Below, in pieces: positions 52,579 through 62,685 of a stretch of DNA of 64,000 bases. The stretch covers positions 1 to 64,000 of the forward strand of contig NSIL01000007.1 in assembly GCA_002737365.1 (NCBI GenBank), read 5' to 3'. Position numbers and translations under genes: made by a program. This DNA comes from Acidobacterium sp. Lineage in GTDB: Bacteria; Acidobacteriota; Vicinamibacteria; Vicinamibacterales; UBA2999. The notes under the pieces are model-generated. The model was not told the origin of the DNA. It did not search any database and saw nothing but the letters and a program-made list of their open reading frames with translations. Within the stretch, counting starts at the first letter, position 1. Every line of letters begins with the position of its first letter.

Positions 52579-53472
52579 ATGGCTGGCGAGGCGCGCTACC
52601 TCGACCCGGCGATCGTCGCGCGGCTCGCAACGATCGACCTGAAGGCGCGGACGATCGTTGAGGGATTCCTGACGGGACTGCATCGCAGCCCGTACAAGGG
52701 ATTCAGCGTCGAGTTCGCGGAGTATCGCCAGTACCTGCCCGGCGATGACCTGGCCACGCTCGACTGGAAGGTCTATGCGCGGTCGGATCGTCACTTCGTC
52801 AAGAAACACGAAGAGGACACCAATCTCACCTGCCACCTGCTGCTCGACGTCAGCGGTTCGATGGGCTACGGTTCGGGGCCGATCACCAAGCTGCAATACG
52901 GGTCATACCTGGCCGGTGCGCTCGCCTACCTGATGAACCGGCAGCGCGATGCCTTTGGCCTGATCGCCTTCGACAATCGCATTGTCTCTCTGGTGCCGGC
53001 GAGCGCGCGCACGGGTCACCTGCGCGCCGTGCTGCTGGCTCTCGAGCGGTTAAAGATCGGCGCGGGCACGAATGTCGCCAAGCCGCTGCGCGACCTGGCC
53101 GCCGCGGTCCGCAAGCGCGGTCTCGTGGTGCTGGTGTCGGACTTGCTGGACGAGCCGCAGTCCGTGCTCGATGGCCTGAAGCACTTTCGCTATCGCGGCA
53201 CCGACGTCGTGGTGTTTCACGTGATCGATCCCTACGAGTTGACGTTTCCGTTCGAGCAGTCGGCCCGCTTTCGGGACATCGAGACCGCACAGGAAGTCAT
53301 GGCGGTGCCGAGCGCGGTCCGCCAGGACTACGTCGAGCGGATGCAGGCGCGAATCGCGCACTACAAGCGGGAACTCGGCCTGGCCGGAATCGACTACTGC
53401 CTGCTTGATACCTCGCAGCCGCTCGAACTCGGGCTGATGGCGTACTTGATGACGCGCCGGCGCGTGCTGTGA
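52579..53472 (+). CDS. DUF58 / VWA-like protein
   Basis: A 297-residue cytosolic protein. The DUF58 block (GFSVEFAEYRQYLPGDDLATLDWKVYAR) precedes a VWA-like domain with the metal-binding DVSGSM motif. It is thought to partner with MoxR, the VWA site coordinating Mg2+ for adhesion to targets. The stop codon overlaps the next gene's ATG (TGATG). Confidence 0.95.
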   Translation: MAGEARYLDPAIVARLATIDLKARTIVEGFLTGLHRSPYKGFSVEFAEYRQYLPGDDLATLDWKVYARSDRHFVKKHEEDTNLTCHLLLDVSGSMGYGSGPITKLQYGSYLAGALAYLMNRQRDAFGLIAFDNRIVSLVPASARTGHLRAVLLALERLKIGAGTNVAKPLRDLAAAVRKRGLVVLVSDLLDEPQSVLDGLKHFRYRGTDVVVFHVIDPYELTFPFEQSARFRDIETAQEVMAVPSAVRQDYVERMQARIAHYKRELGLAGIDYCLLDTSQPLELGLMAYLMTRRRVL

Positions 53473-55352
53473 TGTTTGGCATCTCGTTTCTCTCCCCGTT
53501 GTTTCTGATCGGCGCGCTGGCCGCGGCCGTGCCGATTCTGCTGCACCTGTTTCATCGCAAGACCGACGTCGTGATCGACTTTCCCGCGGTCAGCCTGCTG
53601 ACGAGGGCGCCGGTGCCGCACCGTCGCCGCCGGCAATTGCGCGAACTGATCCTGCTGGCGTTGCGGATCGCGGCGCTCGTGCTGCTGGCGGTCTCGTTCG
53701 CGCGGCCCTACCTCGCGGGCGCGGCGGCGCCGGCCTCGGCGCCCGTCACGGTGGTGGTGCTCGACACGTCGATGAGCCTGTCGGCGCCGGGCCAGTTTGC
53801 CAGGGCGCAACAGGCGGCCTGGCAGGCCGTGGCGTCCGCGCCGGCCGCCGATGCGGTGGCGTTGATCACGTTTTCGGACGCGGCGACGGTGGTCGTGCCG
53901 CCGACCTCGGATCGCAACGCTGTCCGGTCGGCGGTGTCGGCCGCAACTGCCGGTGCCGGTGGCACGCGGTATCGCACGGCCTTGGCGAGCGCCAGCGAGG
54001 TGATCGGCGTGCGCGCCGGCCGCGTCGTGATCATCACCGACCTGCAGCAAGCCGGGTGGGAGGCCAACGACGCCGGTGGTCTGCTCGACGGCGTGGCGGT
54101 ACGGGTCGTGGCCGTGGCCGGACCCACGGGTAATCTTGCGGTCACTTCGGCGATGCGTCGCGACCGCTCCGTGATGGCGACGGTCCAGAACTACGGCCCC
54201 GACGAGGCGCGGTCGCTGGTGACGCTGATGGTCGATGGCCAGCAGGCGGAGCAGGCCACCGCGACCATGGCGCCGTTCTCGGCGAGTGGTGTCGAACTCA
54301 GAGGCACGTTCGGTGACGCGGGTGCGGCGCAGGTGGTTATCGAGGACACCAACGGCTATCAGCCAGACAACGTGCGGTTCCTCGCGCTCGATCCGTCGCC
54401 AGCCGTGGCCATCACCGCGGTGGTGGCCGATCCGACCGGCGCGGTGGGTGGAATTTACGTTGAGCGCGCACTGGCCGTGGCCGGCGGCGGAGGCGAGTTT
54501 GTAGTGACCGTGGTCGACGGCCGGGTACTCTCGAAGTGGACCGCCTCGGAGCTGTCGCGCCAGGCGGCGGTGGTGATTCTCGGGACGCGCACGCTCGATC
54601 GCCACGGCCGCGAGCTGCTGAAGACTTATTTGGTGGGTGGTGGCCAGGTGCTGCTGACGCTGGGACCCGATGTCGACCCCGGCACGCTGACGGATGTGAT
54701 TGGCATCGATGCCGGCGTGATGCCTGCGCCGGTGCGCTCAACCGATGCCACCCTGGTGGCCACCGATAGCCGTCATCCCATCTTTCGGCCATTCCTTCTC
54801 CCGTCGGGCGCGCTCGGCGACGTCCAGGTGGACCAGCACCGGCGTCTAAGAGACCAGGCCGGACGCGTGGTACTGGCCCGGCTGTCGGGTGGTGACGCGG
54901 CGCTGACCGAACAGGCTGTGGGCCAGGGCCGGTTGCTGGTGTTTACCTCGGATTTCGACAATCAATGGAGCCGATTTCCGCTGCAGCCCTCATTTGTGCC
55001 GTTTGCGGTCGAGACCGCGCGCTACTTGACGCGAGGCCGGCAGCAGCGCCGGGACTTCACGCTGCCAGACGTGCCGGCCGGAGTGCCGGCCGCTCCGGGT
55101 ACTGTGAGCAGCGGAGAAGGAGTCACGGCGCGGCGAGTCGTCGTGAATGTCGATGTGCGTGAGTCGAGCTTGTCGGCGACGAGCGTGGATGAGTTCACGA
55201 ATAACATCACGCGCACCAACCGAGCCGGCGACCGGGCGGTCGTGGACGGGGCCCGTGTCGCGGAAGAGCGACAGCGCTGGTGGCAGGTCGGCCTGCTGAT
55301 GATGTTGGTCGCGCTGGTGGGCGAGGCACTGGTGGGCCGCCGTGCGGCGTAA
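53472..55352 (+). CDS. BatA-like membrane protein with VWA domain
   Basis: A 626-residue protein with the N-terminal BatA double-helix domain (FLSPLFLIGALAAAVPILLHLFHRK, then a second span AALVLLAVSFARPYL). The VWA domain has VVVLDTSMSLSA (DxSxS) and VIITDLQQAGW, and a C-terminal membrane helix (VGLLMMLVALVGEALVG). The middle part resembles a glutamine-amidotransferase-like domain (GRELLKTYLVGGGQVLL). ATG 53472 is preferred to GTG 53469. This is the membrane arm of the MoxR/DUF58 system. Confidence 0.92.
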   Translation: MFGISFLSPLFLIGALAAAVPILLHLFHRKTDVVIDFPAVSLLTRAPVPHRRRRQLRELILLALRIAALVLLAVSFARPYLAGAAAPASAPVTVVVLDTSMSLSAPGQFARAQQAAWQAVASAPAADAVALITFSDAATVVVPPTSDRNAVRSAVSAATAGAGGTRYRTALASASEVIGVRAGRVVIITDLQQAGWEANDAGGLLDGVAVRVVAVAGPTGNLAVTSAMRRDRSVMATVQNYGPDEARSLVTLMVDGQQAEQATATMAPFSASGVELRGTFGDAGAAQVVIEDTNGYQPDNVRFLALDPSPAVAITAVVADPTGAVGGIYVERALAVAGGGGEFVVTVVDGRVLSKWTASELSRQAAVVILGTRTLDRHGRELLKTYLVGGGQVLLTLGPDVDPGTLTDVIGIDAGVMPAPVRSTDATLVATDSRHPIFRPFLLPSGALGDVQVDQHRRLRDQAGRVVLARLSGGDAALTEQAVGQGRLLVFTSDFDNQWSRFPLQPSFVPFAVETARYLTRGRQQRRDFTLPDVPAGVPAAPGTVSSGEGVTARRVVVNVDVRESSLSATSVDEFTNNITRTNRAGDRAVVDGARVAEERQRWWQVGLLMMLVALVGEALVGRRAA

Positions 55353-55376
55353 GCTAGCATTGAGGCCATCATCAAC

Positions 55377-58300
55377 ATGAGCAACCGGTTCGCCGAGCTT
55401 CGGGCCATTCTCGCGGATGTCAGGGCGCGCTGGATGCGCCGGGCGTTCCTGCGCGCGTGGGCGCTCGGCGCCGCGACCGCCGCCGCCATGCTGCTGGTGG
55501 GGCTGCTCGCGGTGTGGCTGATCGCGCGGGAAGGCGTGCCGCTCGTGCTCGCCGTGCTGGCGGCCGTCGCCGTCGCCATCACCTCGCTGGTGTTCGCCCT
55601 GCTGCCCCTGCGTCAGCCACCCACCGACCAGCAGGTCGCGCGCTTCATCGAGGAACAGGCCGGCGGCCTGGACGATGTGCTGGTGACGGCCGTGGAGAAG
55701 GGCCGCGCGGGTCCGTCGCCCATGACGGAGCAGTTGGTGGCCAATGCCATCAAGTCGGCGCGTTCGCTTCAAGGTGACGCCATCATCAGTCCGGACACGC
55801 GGAAGCGGGCACTGGCCGGGGCTACGCTCGGCAGCCTGGCGCTGGTCGTCTCGGCCGGCTTCTTTGCTCCCTCGGCGGGCCGCGCGGCCGATGTCGTCGG
55901 CGCCTATCTCTTCCCCAAGCGCTACGTCATCGAGGTGGTGCCCGGTTCAGTGAAGGTGCGCGCGGGCCGGCCCTTGACGGTGGTGGCGCGCATTCCCGGC
56001 CTCGACGGCGGCCTGACGCCCGGCATCACGGTCGGCGTGGGCGAGGCGGCTCGCTCCGCGGCCATGACGCCGGCCGCCACCTCGGGCGAGTTCACCATCA
56101 CGCTCAACAACATTGAGACCTCGTTCCCTTACCTGATCTCACTCGGGTCCGCGCGGTCGGGCCAGTTCCAGGTGGAAGTGATCCGCCCGGTCCGCGTGGC
56201 GCGGGTCGACGTCCGCTACCAGTATCCGGCGGCTGTTGGCTTGCCGGATCAGACCGAGCAGGACACCGGCGACCTCTACGCGCCGGCCGGCACGACGGCG
56301 CATCTCACCATCACCACCGACAAGGCGATCAAGCAAGGGCAGATCACCCGGTCCGATGGCCACAAGGTGGCACTCGCCGGCAGTGACAAGGTGTTGTCGG
56401 CGGCACTCAACATCGCGACCGACGGCTCCTATCGCATCGCACTCAACGACATCGATGACCTTGCCAGCGAGAGCGCCGAGTATTTCATCCGGATGCTGAA
56501 CGACCGGCCACCCGACGTCCGCATCCTGCGTCCGGCCGGCGACAAGCACGTCTCGCCGCTCGAAGAAGTGGCCATCGAAGCGCGCGCCGATGACGACTAC
56601 GGCGTGCAAGCGCTCGAACTGGTGGTCAAGACGGCGGGTGGCAAGGAAACCGTGGTGCCTCTTGGTCACCCGGTCAGTGGCTCAGTGGCAACCGGCGCGC
56701 ACACCGTCTACCTTGAGGAGCTGCAGGTCACGCCGGGCGACTTCGTGACCTACTACGCGCGTGCTCGTGACGTGGGCCGCGGCCGCCGTGGCACTGAGGC
56801 ACGCAGCGACATCTTCTTCCTGGAAGTGAAGCCCTACGAAGAAGAGTTCACCGCCTCGGAGAGCCAGGCGATGGGTGGCGGACAGGCAGAGCAGAGTGGC
56901 CTGGAGGAGCTGATCGCGCAGCAGAAAGATGTGATGGCGGCGACGTGGAAGCTCGACGCCCGCTCGCGGCGCGCCCGCGAGGCGCGGTCCGAGCGCGACA
57001 TCAAGGCGATCTCGGCGGCGCAGTCAGGCGTGCGGGACAAGGCCGAAGAGATTGCCGCCGAGATGGCGGCCGCGGCGTTTACGCAGCGGCGCAGGCGGAG
57101 CGCGCAGCCCGGGCTATCGCGGGCCGACACCGAGGATTCCGTGACCCAGGCCATCAAGGCCATGGGGCAGGCGATCGCCGAACTCGATCGCCTCAGTCCG
57201 ACCAAGGCGCTGCCGTTCGAAGAAGCGGCGCTCGGACATCTCTTGAAGGCGCAAGCCGAGATTCGTCGTCGCCAGGTGGCCATGCAGCAGGCCCGAGGTG
57301 GCGGTGGCAATGGCAACCGACAGTCGCTCGACCTGTCCACCCTGTTTGAGCAGGAGCTTCGCAAGCGGCAGCAGACCAACTACGAAACGCCGTCCACCAG
57401 CGAGGCGCGCGCCGACGAGTCTGAGAAGGACGAGGATCCGCTCGCGGGCATTCGCGAGCTGGCCCGCCGGCAAGAAGCGTTGGCGCAGCAACAGCGCGAG
57501 TTGGCCAGGGACCAGGCGGGCCTGACCGCGGCGGAGCTCAAGCGGCAACTCGAACGCCTGACGCGTGATCAGAACGAACTGCGCAAGCAGGCGGAGGAGC
57601 TGGCGAAACAGGGACAGCAGGGTGGCCAGGGGTCGCCTGCCGAGAGCCAGCAACTGCGCTCGGCGTCTGAGGCAATGCGAAACGCTGAGAGCGATCTACG
57701 GCGGCAGGATCCCGGGCAAGCGAGTGCCAGTGGTGACCTGGCGTCCCAGCAACTGCGGAGACTCGAACAGCAGATGCAGGGCTCGCGTCCCGAGGAGCGT
57801 CGTCGCGCCATTGGCGACTTGCAGATGGAGGCGCGGCAGTTGGCCGAGGCTGAACGCCGGTTGGGAAACGAAGCGAGCCGGACCAACGCCGGCGGCGCCG
57901 GCGAGGAGGCGCGCCGTCGCCTGGCCACGGAGCAGGAGCGGCTGGCCGACCGCACCGACCGCCTGGCCGAGTCCGCGCGGCAGATGGCGGCGACGCCGGG
58001 CGACACGGATGCCAGGGCGGGGCAGGCGCTGTCCGACGCCGCTCGCGAATTACAGCAGCAGAAGCTGGGCGCGCGGATGCGCGCCTCGGCGCAGGCCATT
58101 CGACAGCCGGACGGCGCCAATGCCGCGGCTCTCGATCCCAACGAGTTCGCGCGCGCGCTCGACAAGACAGCTGAGCGGCTGGGGGCGGCCAAAGGCGAGC
58201 GGGACAGCGACACGTCCCGGCTGTCGGAACAGTTGTCCCGCACGCAAGAGTTGCGCGACCGCCTGAGCAAGCTGCAGCGGACGATGGATGAACTGGCGGG

Positions 58301-58748
58301 GCAGAAGCCTGGTCAGGAGCAGACGCCGGGTGGCCAATCGGGGGCGAATGGCCCGCCGGGCAGCGCGGACGGTGGCCGTGCCGAATCCGTGGCGCGGTTG
58401 CAGCGCGAGGCCGACCGCCAGATGCGCGAGGCGCAGAAGCTGGCGGAAGGTGTGCAGCGCGAGAACCCGCAAATGCCCGGAGGGACGACTCCCGAGCAGT
58501 GGCAGCGCAGCGTGTCGGCGCCTGGTACCGAAGCGTTCAAGCAGGACTTTGCCAACTGGGAATCGTTGAAGAAGAACCTGCTGGTGGCGCTCGATCGCAC
58601 CGAGTTGCAACTGTCCGGGCAGTTGCGCACGCGCGAGAATCGCGAGCGGCTGAACGCCGGCCGGCACGACGCCGTGTCGGAGACCTATCGGGAGTTGGTG
58701 GACCGTTATTACCAATCGCTGGCCGTGCCACGAAAGCCGAGCCGCTAG
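55377..58748 (+). CDS. DUF4175 family membrane protein
   Basis: A 1123-residue protein with two or three N-terminal membrane helices (LVGLLAVWLIAR, LVLAVLAAVAVAITSLVFALL split by a short loop, then one near residue 145). A periplasmic beta-rich region includes RPPDVRILRP, YGVQALELVVKT and YYARARDV. The C-terminal 550 residues are Gln/Arg/Glu-rich coiled coil. DUF4175 proteins occupy this place in MoxR operons of several phyla and may form a long periplasmic scaffold. Their activity is unknown. Confidence 0.9.
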   Translation: MSNRFAELRAILADVRARWMRRAFLRAWALGAATAAAMLLVGLLAVWLIAREGVPLVLAVLAAVAVAITSLVFALLPLRQPPTDQQVARFIEEQAGGLDDVLVTAVEKGRAGPSPMTEQLVANAIKSARSLQGDAIISPDTRKRALAGATLGSLALVVSAGFFAPSAGRAADVVGAYLFPKRYVIEVVPGSVKVRAGRPLTVVARIPGLDGGLTPGITVGVGEAARSAAMTPAATSGEFTITLNNIETSFPYLISLGSARSGQFQVEVIRPVRVARVDVRYQYPAAVGLPDQTEQDTGDLYAPAGTTAHLTITTDKAIKQGQITRSDGHKVALAGSDKVLSAALNIATDGSYRIALNDIDDLASESAEYFIRMLNDRPPDVRILRPAGDKHVSPLEEVAIEARADDDYGVQALELVVKTAGGKETVVPLGHPVSGSVATGAHTVYLEELQVTPGDFVTYYARARDVGRGRRGTEARSDIFFLEVKPYEEEFTASESQAMGGGQAEQSGLEELIAQQKDVMAATWKLDARSRRAREARSERDIKAISAAQSGVRDKAEEIAAEMAAAAFTQRRRRSAQPGLSRADTEDSVTQAIKAMGQAIAELDRLSPTKALPFEEAALGHLLKAQAEIRRRQVAMQQARGGGGNGNRQSLDLSTLFEQELRKRQQTNYETPSTSEARADESEKDEDPLAGIRELARRQEALAQQQRELARDQAGLTAAELKRQLERLTRDQNELRKQAEELAKQGQQGGQGSPAESQQLRSASEAMRNAESDLRRQDPGQASASGDLASQQLRRLEQQMQGSRPEERRRAIGDLQMEARQLAEAERRLGNEASRTNAGGAGEEARRRLATEQERLADRTDRLAESARQMAATPGDTDARAGQALSDAARELQQQKLGARMRASAQAIRQPDGANAAALDPNEFARALDKTAERLGAAKGERDSDTSRLSEQLSRTQELRDRLSKLQRTMDELAGQKPGQEQTPGGQSGANGPPGSADGGRAESVARLQREADRQMREAQKLAEGVQRENPQMPGGTTPEQWQRSVSAPGTEAFKQDFANWESLKKNLLVALDRTELQLSGQLRTRENRERLNAGRHDAVSETYRELVDRYYQSLAVPRKPSR

Positions 58749-58771
58749 GCGGTCAGAGCCGTGATGCGCCC

Positions 58772-60988
58772 ATGAAGTTTGCGGTTGTCCTTCCCTGGTG
58801 GGGTTATGCGCTGGTCTTTGGCAGCGCGGTGGTGCTGGCGTGGCTGGCCTACGCGCGGGTGCCGATTCCCCTCACGCGTGCCGCTCGTGGCTGGCTGACG
58901 GCACTACGGGCGGCGACGCTGATCCTGTTGATCGCCATCCTGCTGCGGCCGGTCGTTCTCGTGCCGCCGGCGGCCGCTCACAACAGCCTGTTGCCGGTGC
59001 TCGTCGACGTCTCGCGCAGCATGCGGCTGACCGATGGCGATGGTCCCTCGCGTCTCGATCGAGCGAGGGAGATGGTGCGCGAGCTGCAGGCGCGTCTTGC
59101 CAACGAATACACCATCGAGCTGCTGACCTTCGGTGAGGCGCTGGCGCCCGGCCAGGTCGACCGGTTGGCGGCGACGGCACGCCGCAGTGATCTCAGCGGG
59201 GCGCTCGCGGACCTGGCCGATCGCTACCGGGGCGATCGCGTCGCCGGCGTCATTGTCTTGTCCGACGGCGGCGATACCGCGCCGGAGGAGGGCGCCGCCA
59301 CTCGTCGACTCGATGCGCCGGTGCTGGCCGTCGGCATTGGCCGCACCGATGCGGCTCGTGACCGCGAGGTCCTGAACCTGACGACCGGTGAGCCGCTGCT
59401 CGCCGGTGCCTCGGTGGACTTGAGCGTCTCGGCGACGAGTGCCGGCTTCGGCACCGAGCCGGTGGAGCTTCGCCTCAGCGCCAACGGCCGGCCGCTCGAA
59501 GTACGACGCGTGGCGCCACCCGCGGATGGCGCGCCGATCCACGAAGTGTTCACGGTGTCGCCGTCACCAGATACCGCAACGGTCTACTCCGTCGAGATTC
59601 CCGTGGCTGACGGTGAGCTGGCGGCCGAGAACAACACCCGCAGCGTCCTGGTGCCGGCACAATCCGGTCGACGCAAGATCCTTATGATCGAGGGCGCGCC
59701 AGGTTACGAACACACGTTTCTCAAGCGGGCGCTGGCGGCGGACTCGGGCCTTGAGGTCGATGCCGTCGTGCGCAAGGGGCAAAATGACGATGGCCGGGAC
59801 ACGTTTTATGTGCAGGCGGCATCGAGCCGCGTCGCGGCCCTCGCGAGTGGGTATCCGTCGAAGCGGTCAGAGCTGTTCGTCTACGACGCCATCATCTTCG
59901 GCAACATCGAGGCAGCCTTCTTCACGCGTGAGCAGTTGGATTTGACGGCGGCTTTCGTGGCCGAACGCGGCGGCGGACTGCTGGTGCTCGGCGCGCGATC
60001 GTTCGAGCGGCAGGGTTTATCAGGCACACCGCTCGCGCAAGTGTTGCCGATTGATTTCACCGATCGGCGCGCCGCGGTCGCGCTGACATCGAGCCCGCTC
60101 GACCGCCGCACTCCTAACTCGCCGGTCCTGACGCCTGACGGCGCGTTGCATCCGGCCACCCGGCTGGCGGTGACGCTCGACGACAGCCGCCAGCGATGGG
60201 CGCAGCTGCCGCCGCTCGGGTCGGTGGCGCCGATTGGCGGGCCGCGTCCGGGTGCGCAGGTGCTGGTGGTGGCCACGGCCAGTGGCGAAGCGCGTCCGCT
60301 GATTGCGGCGCAGCGCTATGGCCAGGGCCGTGCCCTCGTGTTCGCGGGCGAAGCCTCGTGGCGCTGGCGGATGATGCGGCCGGCCACCGACTTGAGCTAC
60401 GAGACGATCTGGCGACAGCTCGCGCGCTGGACCACCGCCGGATCGGCATCGCCCGTCAGCATCGCCCCAATGACACCGTCAGTGCCGGGTGTCACCGAGC
60501 GGGTCTCGATCACCGTACGCAATGAGGATTTTGGGTCCGTGGCCAACGCGGCAGTGGCGCTGGCGGTGACGGCGCCGAACGGCGAGGTGCGCTCGCTGAC
60601 GCCGGCGCTGTCGAGCCCGCAAGATGGACGCTATGTCGTGGCCGCGCGGTTTGATCAACCCGGCGTCTATCGCCTTGATGCGACCGCGACCCGTGGCGGC
60701 GTTCGCCTTGGCACGGCCTCGCGGCCGGTGCTGGTTGGCGGTGCCGATCTCGAGATGGCACAGCCGCGCCTGGACGAGGCCGTGTTGCAGCGGCTGGCCA
60801 GCGCCACCAAGGGACGCTACTTGCGGGCCGAACAAGCGGGGGAGTTGCCCGCCCTGCTGCGCGAATCGCGAGTGGCCGCTGGCGAGCCCGAACCGCGCGA
60901 CCTCTGGCAGAATGGGTGGAGCTTGGTCGCACTCGTCGCCTTGCTTGCCGCCGAATGGCTTCTGCGGCGGCGCGCGGGACTGGCGTAG
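58772..60988 (+). CDS. VWA domain membrane protein (amidotransferase-like)
   Basis: A 738-residue protein with two N-terminal membrane helices (WGYALVFGSAVVLAWLAY, LTALRAATLILLIAILLRPVV), a VWA domain with LVDVSRSM and VIVLSDGGDT, then a Ig-like stretch and a GATase1-like domain (KILMIEGAPGYEHTFLKRAL, AFVAERGGGLLVLGARSF, YGQGRALVFAGEASW). A C-terminal helix (LVALVALLAAEWLLRRR) completes the topology. ATG 58772 begins the first helix; an upstream start at 58499 lies inside DUF4175 in a shadow frame. Confidence 0.9.
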   Translation: MKFAVVLPWWGYALVFGSAVVLAWLAYARVPIPLTRAARGWLTALRAATLILLIAILLRPVVLVPPAAAHNSLLPVLVDVSRSMRLTDGDGPSRLDRAREMVRELQARLANEYTIELLTFGEALAPGQVDRLAATARRSDLSGALADLADRYRGDRVAGVIVLSDGGDTAPEEGAATRRLDAPVLAVGIGRTDAARDREVLNLTTGEPLLAGASVDLSVSATSAGFGTEPVELRLSANGRPLEVRRVAPPADGAPIHEVFTVSPSPDTATVYSVEIPVADGELAAENNTRSVLVPAQSGRRKILMIEGAPGYEHTFLKRALAADSGLEVDAVVRKGQNDDGRDTFYVQAASSRVAALASGYPSKRSELFVYDAIIFGNIEAAFFTREQLDLTAAFVAERGGGLLVLGARSFERQGLSGTPLAQVLPIDFTDRRAAVALTSSPLDRRTPNSPVLTPDGALHPATRLAVTLDDSRQRWAQLPPLGSVAPIGGPRPGAQVLVVATASGEARPLIAAQRYGQGRALVFAGEASWRWRMMRPATDLSYETIWRQLARWTTAGSASPVSIAPMTPSVPGVTERVSITVRNEDFGSVANAAVALAVTAPNGEVRSLTPALSSPQDGRYVVAARFDQPGVYRLDATATRGGVRLGTASRPVLVGGADLEMAQPRLDEAVLQRLASATKGRYLRAEQAGELPALLRESRVAAGEPEPRDLWQNGWSLVALVALLAAEWLLRRRAGLA

Positions 60989-61034
60989 ATGAGCTCGTGC
61001 TGTGGTGCTCTGGCGATTGGGTGATGTGGTGACG

Positions 61035-61997
61035 ATGATGAAAAACGTTGCGGCGCTTGTGCTCGCCTTGCTCGCACTTTCACCGGCGCCAGCTGCGGCC
61101 GAGACGCGGTGGGCCGTCATCATTTCTGGCGCCTCGGGTGGCGAGAAATACGCCGAGCAGATGCGCGGCTGGCGTGACAGTCTGCGGTCGGCGATGGTCG
61201 ATCGCTACGGGTTCAAGGCTGAACATGTGCGGCTGCTGGTTGACGAATCGGTCACGACGGGCGAGAAGGGCTCGGCCGACAACGTTCGCACGATCTTCAC
61301 CGAGATCAAGAAGTCCGGAACCAGGGACGACTTCGTCCTGGTGGTGCTGCTTGGTCATGGCACCTACGACGGTGAGGTCGCCAAGTTCAACCTCGTTGGC
61401 CCCGATCTCACGGCCAAGGACTGGACCGACCTGCTGGCCGGCGTGCCAGGCCGCCTCGCGCTGGTCAATACCACCGAGGCCAGCTTTCCGTTTCTCGAAT
61501 CGCTCGCGGCCAAGGGCCGGGTCGTTATCACTGCCACCGATTCGGCAGCGCAGAAGTACGCGACGGTGTTTCCCGAGTACTTCGTCAAAGCGATTCGTGA
61601 AGCGTCAACGGACCTGGACAAGAACGGCCGCACGTCGCTGTACGAAGTGTTTACCGCGGCCAGTGCCGCCGTGAAGCAGCACTACGAGCAGAACGGCCAG
61701 CTGGCCACCGAGCGCGCCGTGCTCGACGATAACGGCGATGGCAAGGGACGGGAGGCCACCGCGGAGGGCCCCGATGGCGGCGTCGCCCGCCTGTCCTATC
61801 TTGATGCCGAAAGCGCCGCGGAGAGCGCCAACCCGGAAATCGCCGTACTCGCCAAGCGCCGCCGCACGCTCGAGATGCAGGCCGAAGCGCACAAGCAGTT
61901 GAAGGGCGTCATGCCCGAGGCGGAGTGGAGCGCGACGTTCGAGAAATTGATGATCGAGCTGGCGCAGGTCTCCGCCGAGATCAGGAAGAAGTCTTAA
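61035..61997 (+). CDS. Exported caspase-like protein lacking catalytic Cys
   Basis: A 320-residue protein with a signal peptide (NVAALVLALLALSPAPAAAE). The fold resembles C13/C14 peptidases: RWAVIISGASGG, FVLVVLLGHGTYDGE with the catalytic-type His, and LALVNTTEASFPFLESL. At the last segment the caspase Cys is absent (Asn-Thr-Thr-Glu-Ala-Ser), so it is either inactive or uses another residue. An EF-hand-like DDNGDGKGREA and DLDKNGRTS occur. ATG 61035 or 61038 starts it. Last gene of the large operon. Confidence 0.8.
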   Translation: MMKNVAALVLALLALSPAPAAAETRWAVIISGASGGEKYAEQMRGWRDSLRSAMVDRYGFKAEHVRLLVDESVTTGEKGSADNVRTIFTEIKKSGTRDDFVLVVLLGHGTYDGEVAKFNLVGPDLTAKDWTDLLAGVPGRLALVNTTEASFPFLESLAAKGRVVITATDSAAQKYATVFPEYFVKAIREASTDLDKNGRTSLYEVFTAASAAVKQHYEQNGQLATERAVLDDNGDGKGREATAEGPDGGVARLSYLDAESAAESANPEIAVLAKRRRTLEMQAEAHKQLKGVMPEAEWSATFEKLMIELAQVSAEIRKKS

Positions 61998-62658
61998 CGT
62001 CCCACCAGTCGACGTCGAGGCGCTCCTTCCGGCGCATGGGGATCACCAGTGCGAGGCCGCCGGCGAACCCGGCGACATGCGCCCAGAACGCGACCCCACC
62101 CGAGATCGTCCCGCCCTGGAAGACCGGCAGCGTGCCGATGCCGCTCAGGAACTGCATGAAGAACCAGAACCCGAGAAAGAACACCGCCGGCAGCTCGAAC
62201 AAGATCGGCGGGAACGGGAAGAGCACCAACACGCGTGAGTGTGGATACAGCACGAGGTAGGCGCCCATCACGCCGGCAATCGCGCCGCTCGCACCCACCA
62301 TCGGGATGAGGGAGTCGGGCACCAGGGCGGTTTGCGCGATGGCGGCGACGTAGCCGCAGATGACATAGAACAGCGCGAACCGGCCGTGGCCCAGCCGGTC
62401 TTCCACGTTGTCACCAAAGATCCACAGGAACAGCAGGTTGCCTGCGAGATGCGCAATGCCGGCATGCACGAACAGCGACGTGAAGACGTCAACCAGCGAG
62501 AAGTGCGCCGGGACCACGGCGAAGGCGTACAGGAAGCGCTCGGCGGTGGTCTCGGACAGCGTCGCCTGGAATAGGAACACCACCACGTTGACCGCGATCA
62601 GGCCAATCGTGACGCCCGGACGGGTGCGAGAGGGGATGACGTCGCGCAGCGGAATCAT
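61981..62658 (-). CDS. Rhomboid family intramembrane serine protease
   Basis: A 225-residue protein with six or seven helices. Rhomboid motifs include HAGIAHLAGNLLFLWIFGDNVED (the H-x3-H-x4-N region), catalytic Ser in MVGASGAIAGVMGAY, and catalytic His in FWAHVAGFAGG. It cleaves membrane-protein segments. The C-terminal Trp-Trp-Asp tail is cytoplasmic. ATG 62658 follows TATTCT by 11 bases. It overlaps the caspase-like gene's 3' end by 17 bases on the opposite strand. Confidence 0.95.
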   Translation of the reverse strand: MIPLRDVIPSRTRPGVTIGLIAVNVVVFLFQATLSETTAERFLYAFAVVPAHFSLVDVFTSLFVHAGIAHLAGNLLFLWIFGDNVEDRLGHGRFALFYVICGYVAAIAQTALVPDSLIPMVGASGAIAGVMGAYLVLYPHSRVLVLFPFPPILFELPAVFFLGFWFFMQFLSGIGTLPVFQGGTISGGVAFWAHVAGFAGGLALVIPMRRKERLDVDWWDVKTSS

Positions 62659-62668
62659 GAGGCTTTGC

Positions 62669-62675
62669 TAGAATA
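62669..62675. promoter_or_regulatory. Bidirectional -10 element TAGAATA (rhomboid / zinc ribbon)
   Basis: TAGAAT on the plus strand and TATTCT on the minus strand overlap by five bases. Each ends exactly 11 bases before an ATG (62686 plus, 62658 minus). Confidence 0.55.
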
Positions 62676-62685
62676 GCGAATAACA

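Noticed and set aside
58499-58771. N-terminal extension of the VWA protein into the DUF4175 gene
   Set aside because: The residues before MKFAVVLPWW are the shadow frame of the DUF4175 coding end; the first membrane helix starts at 58772.
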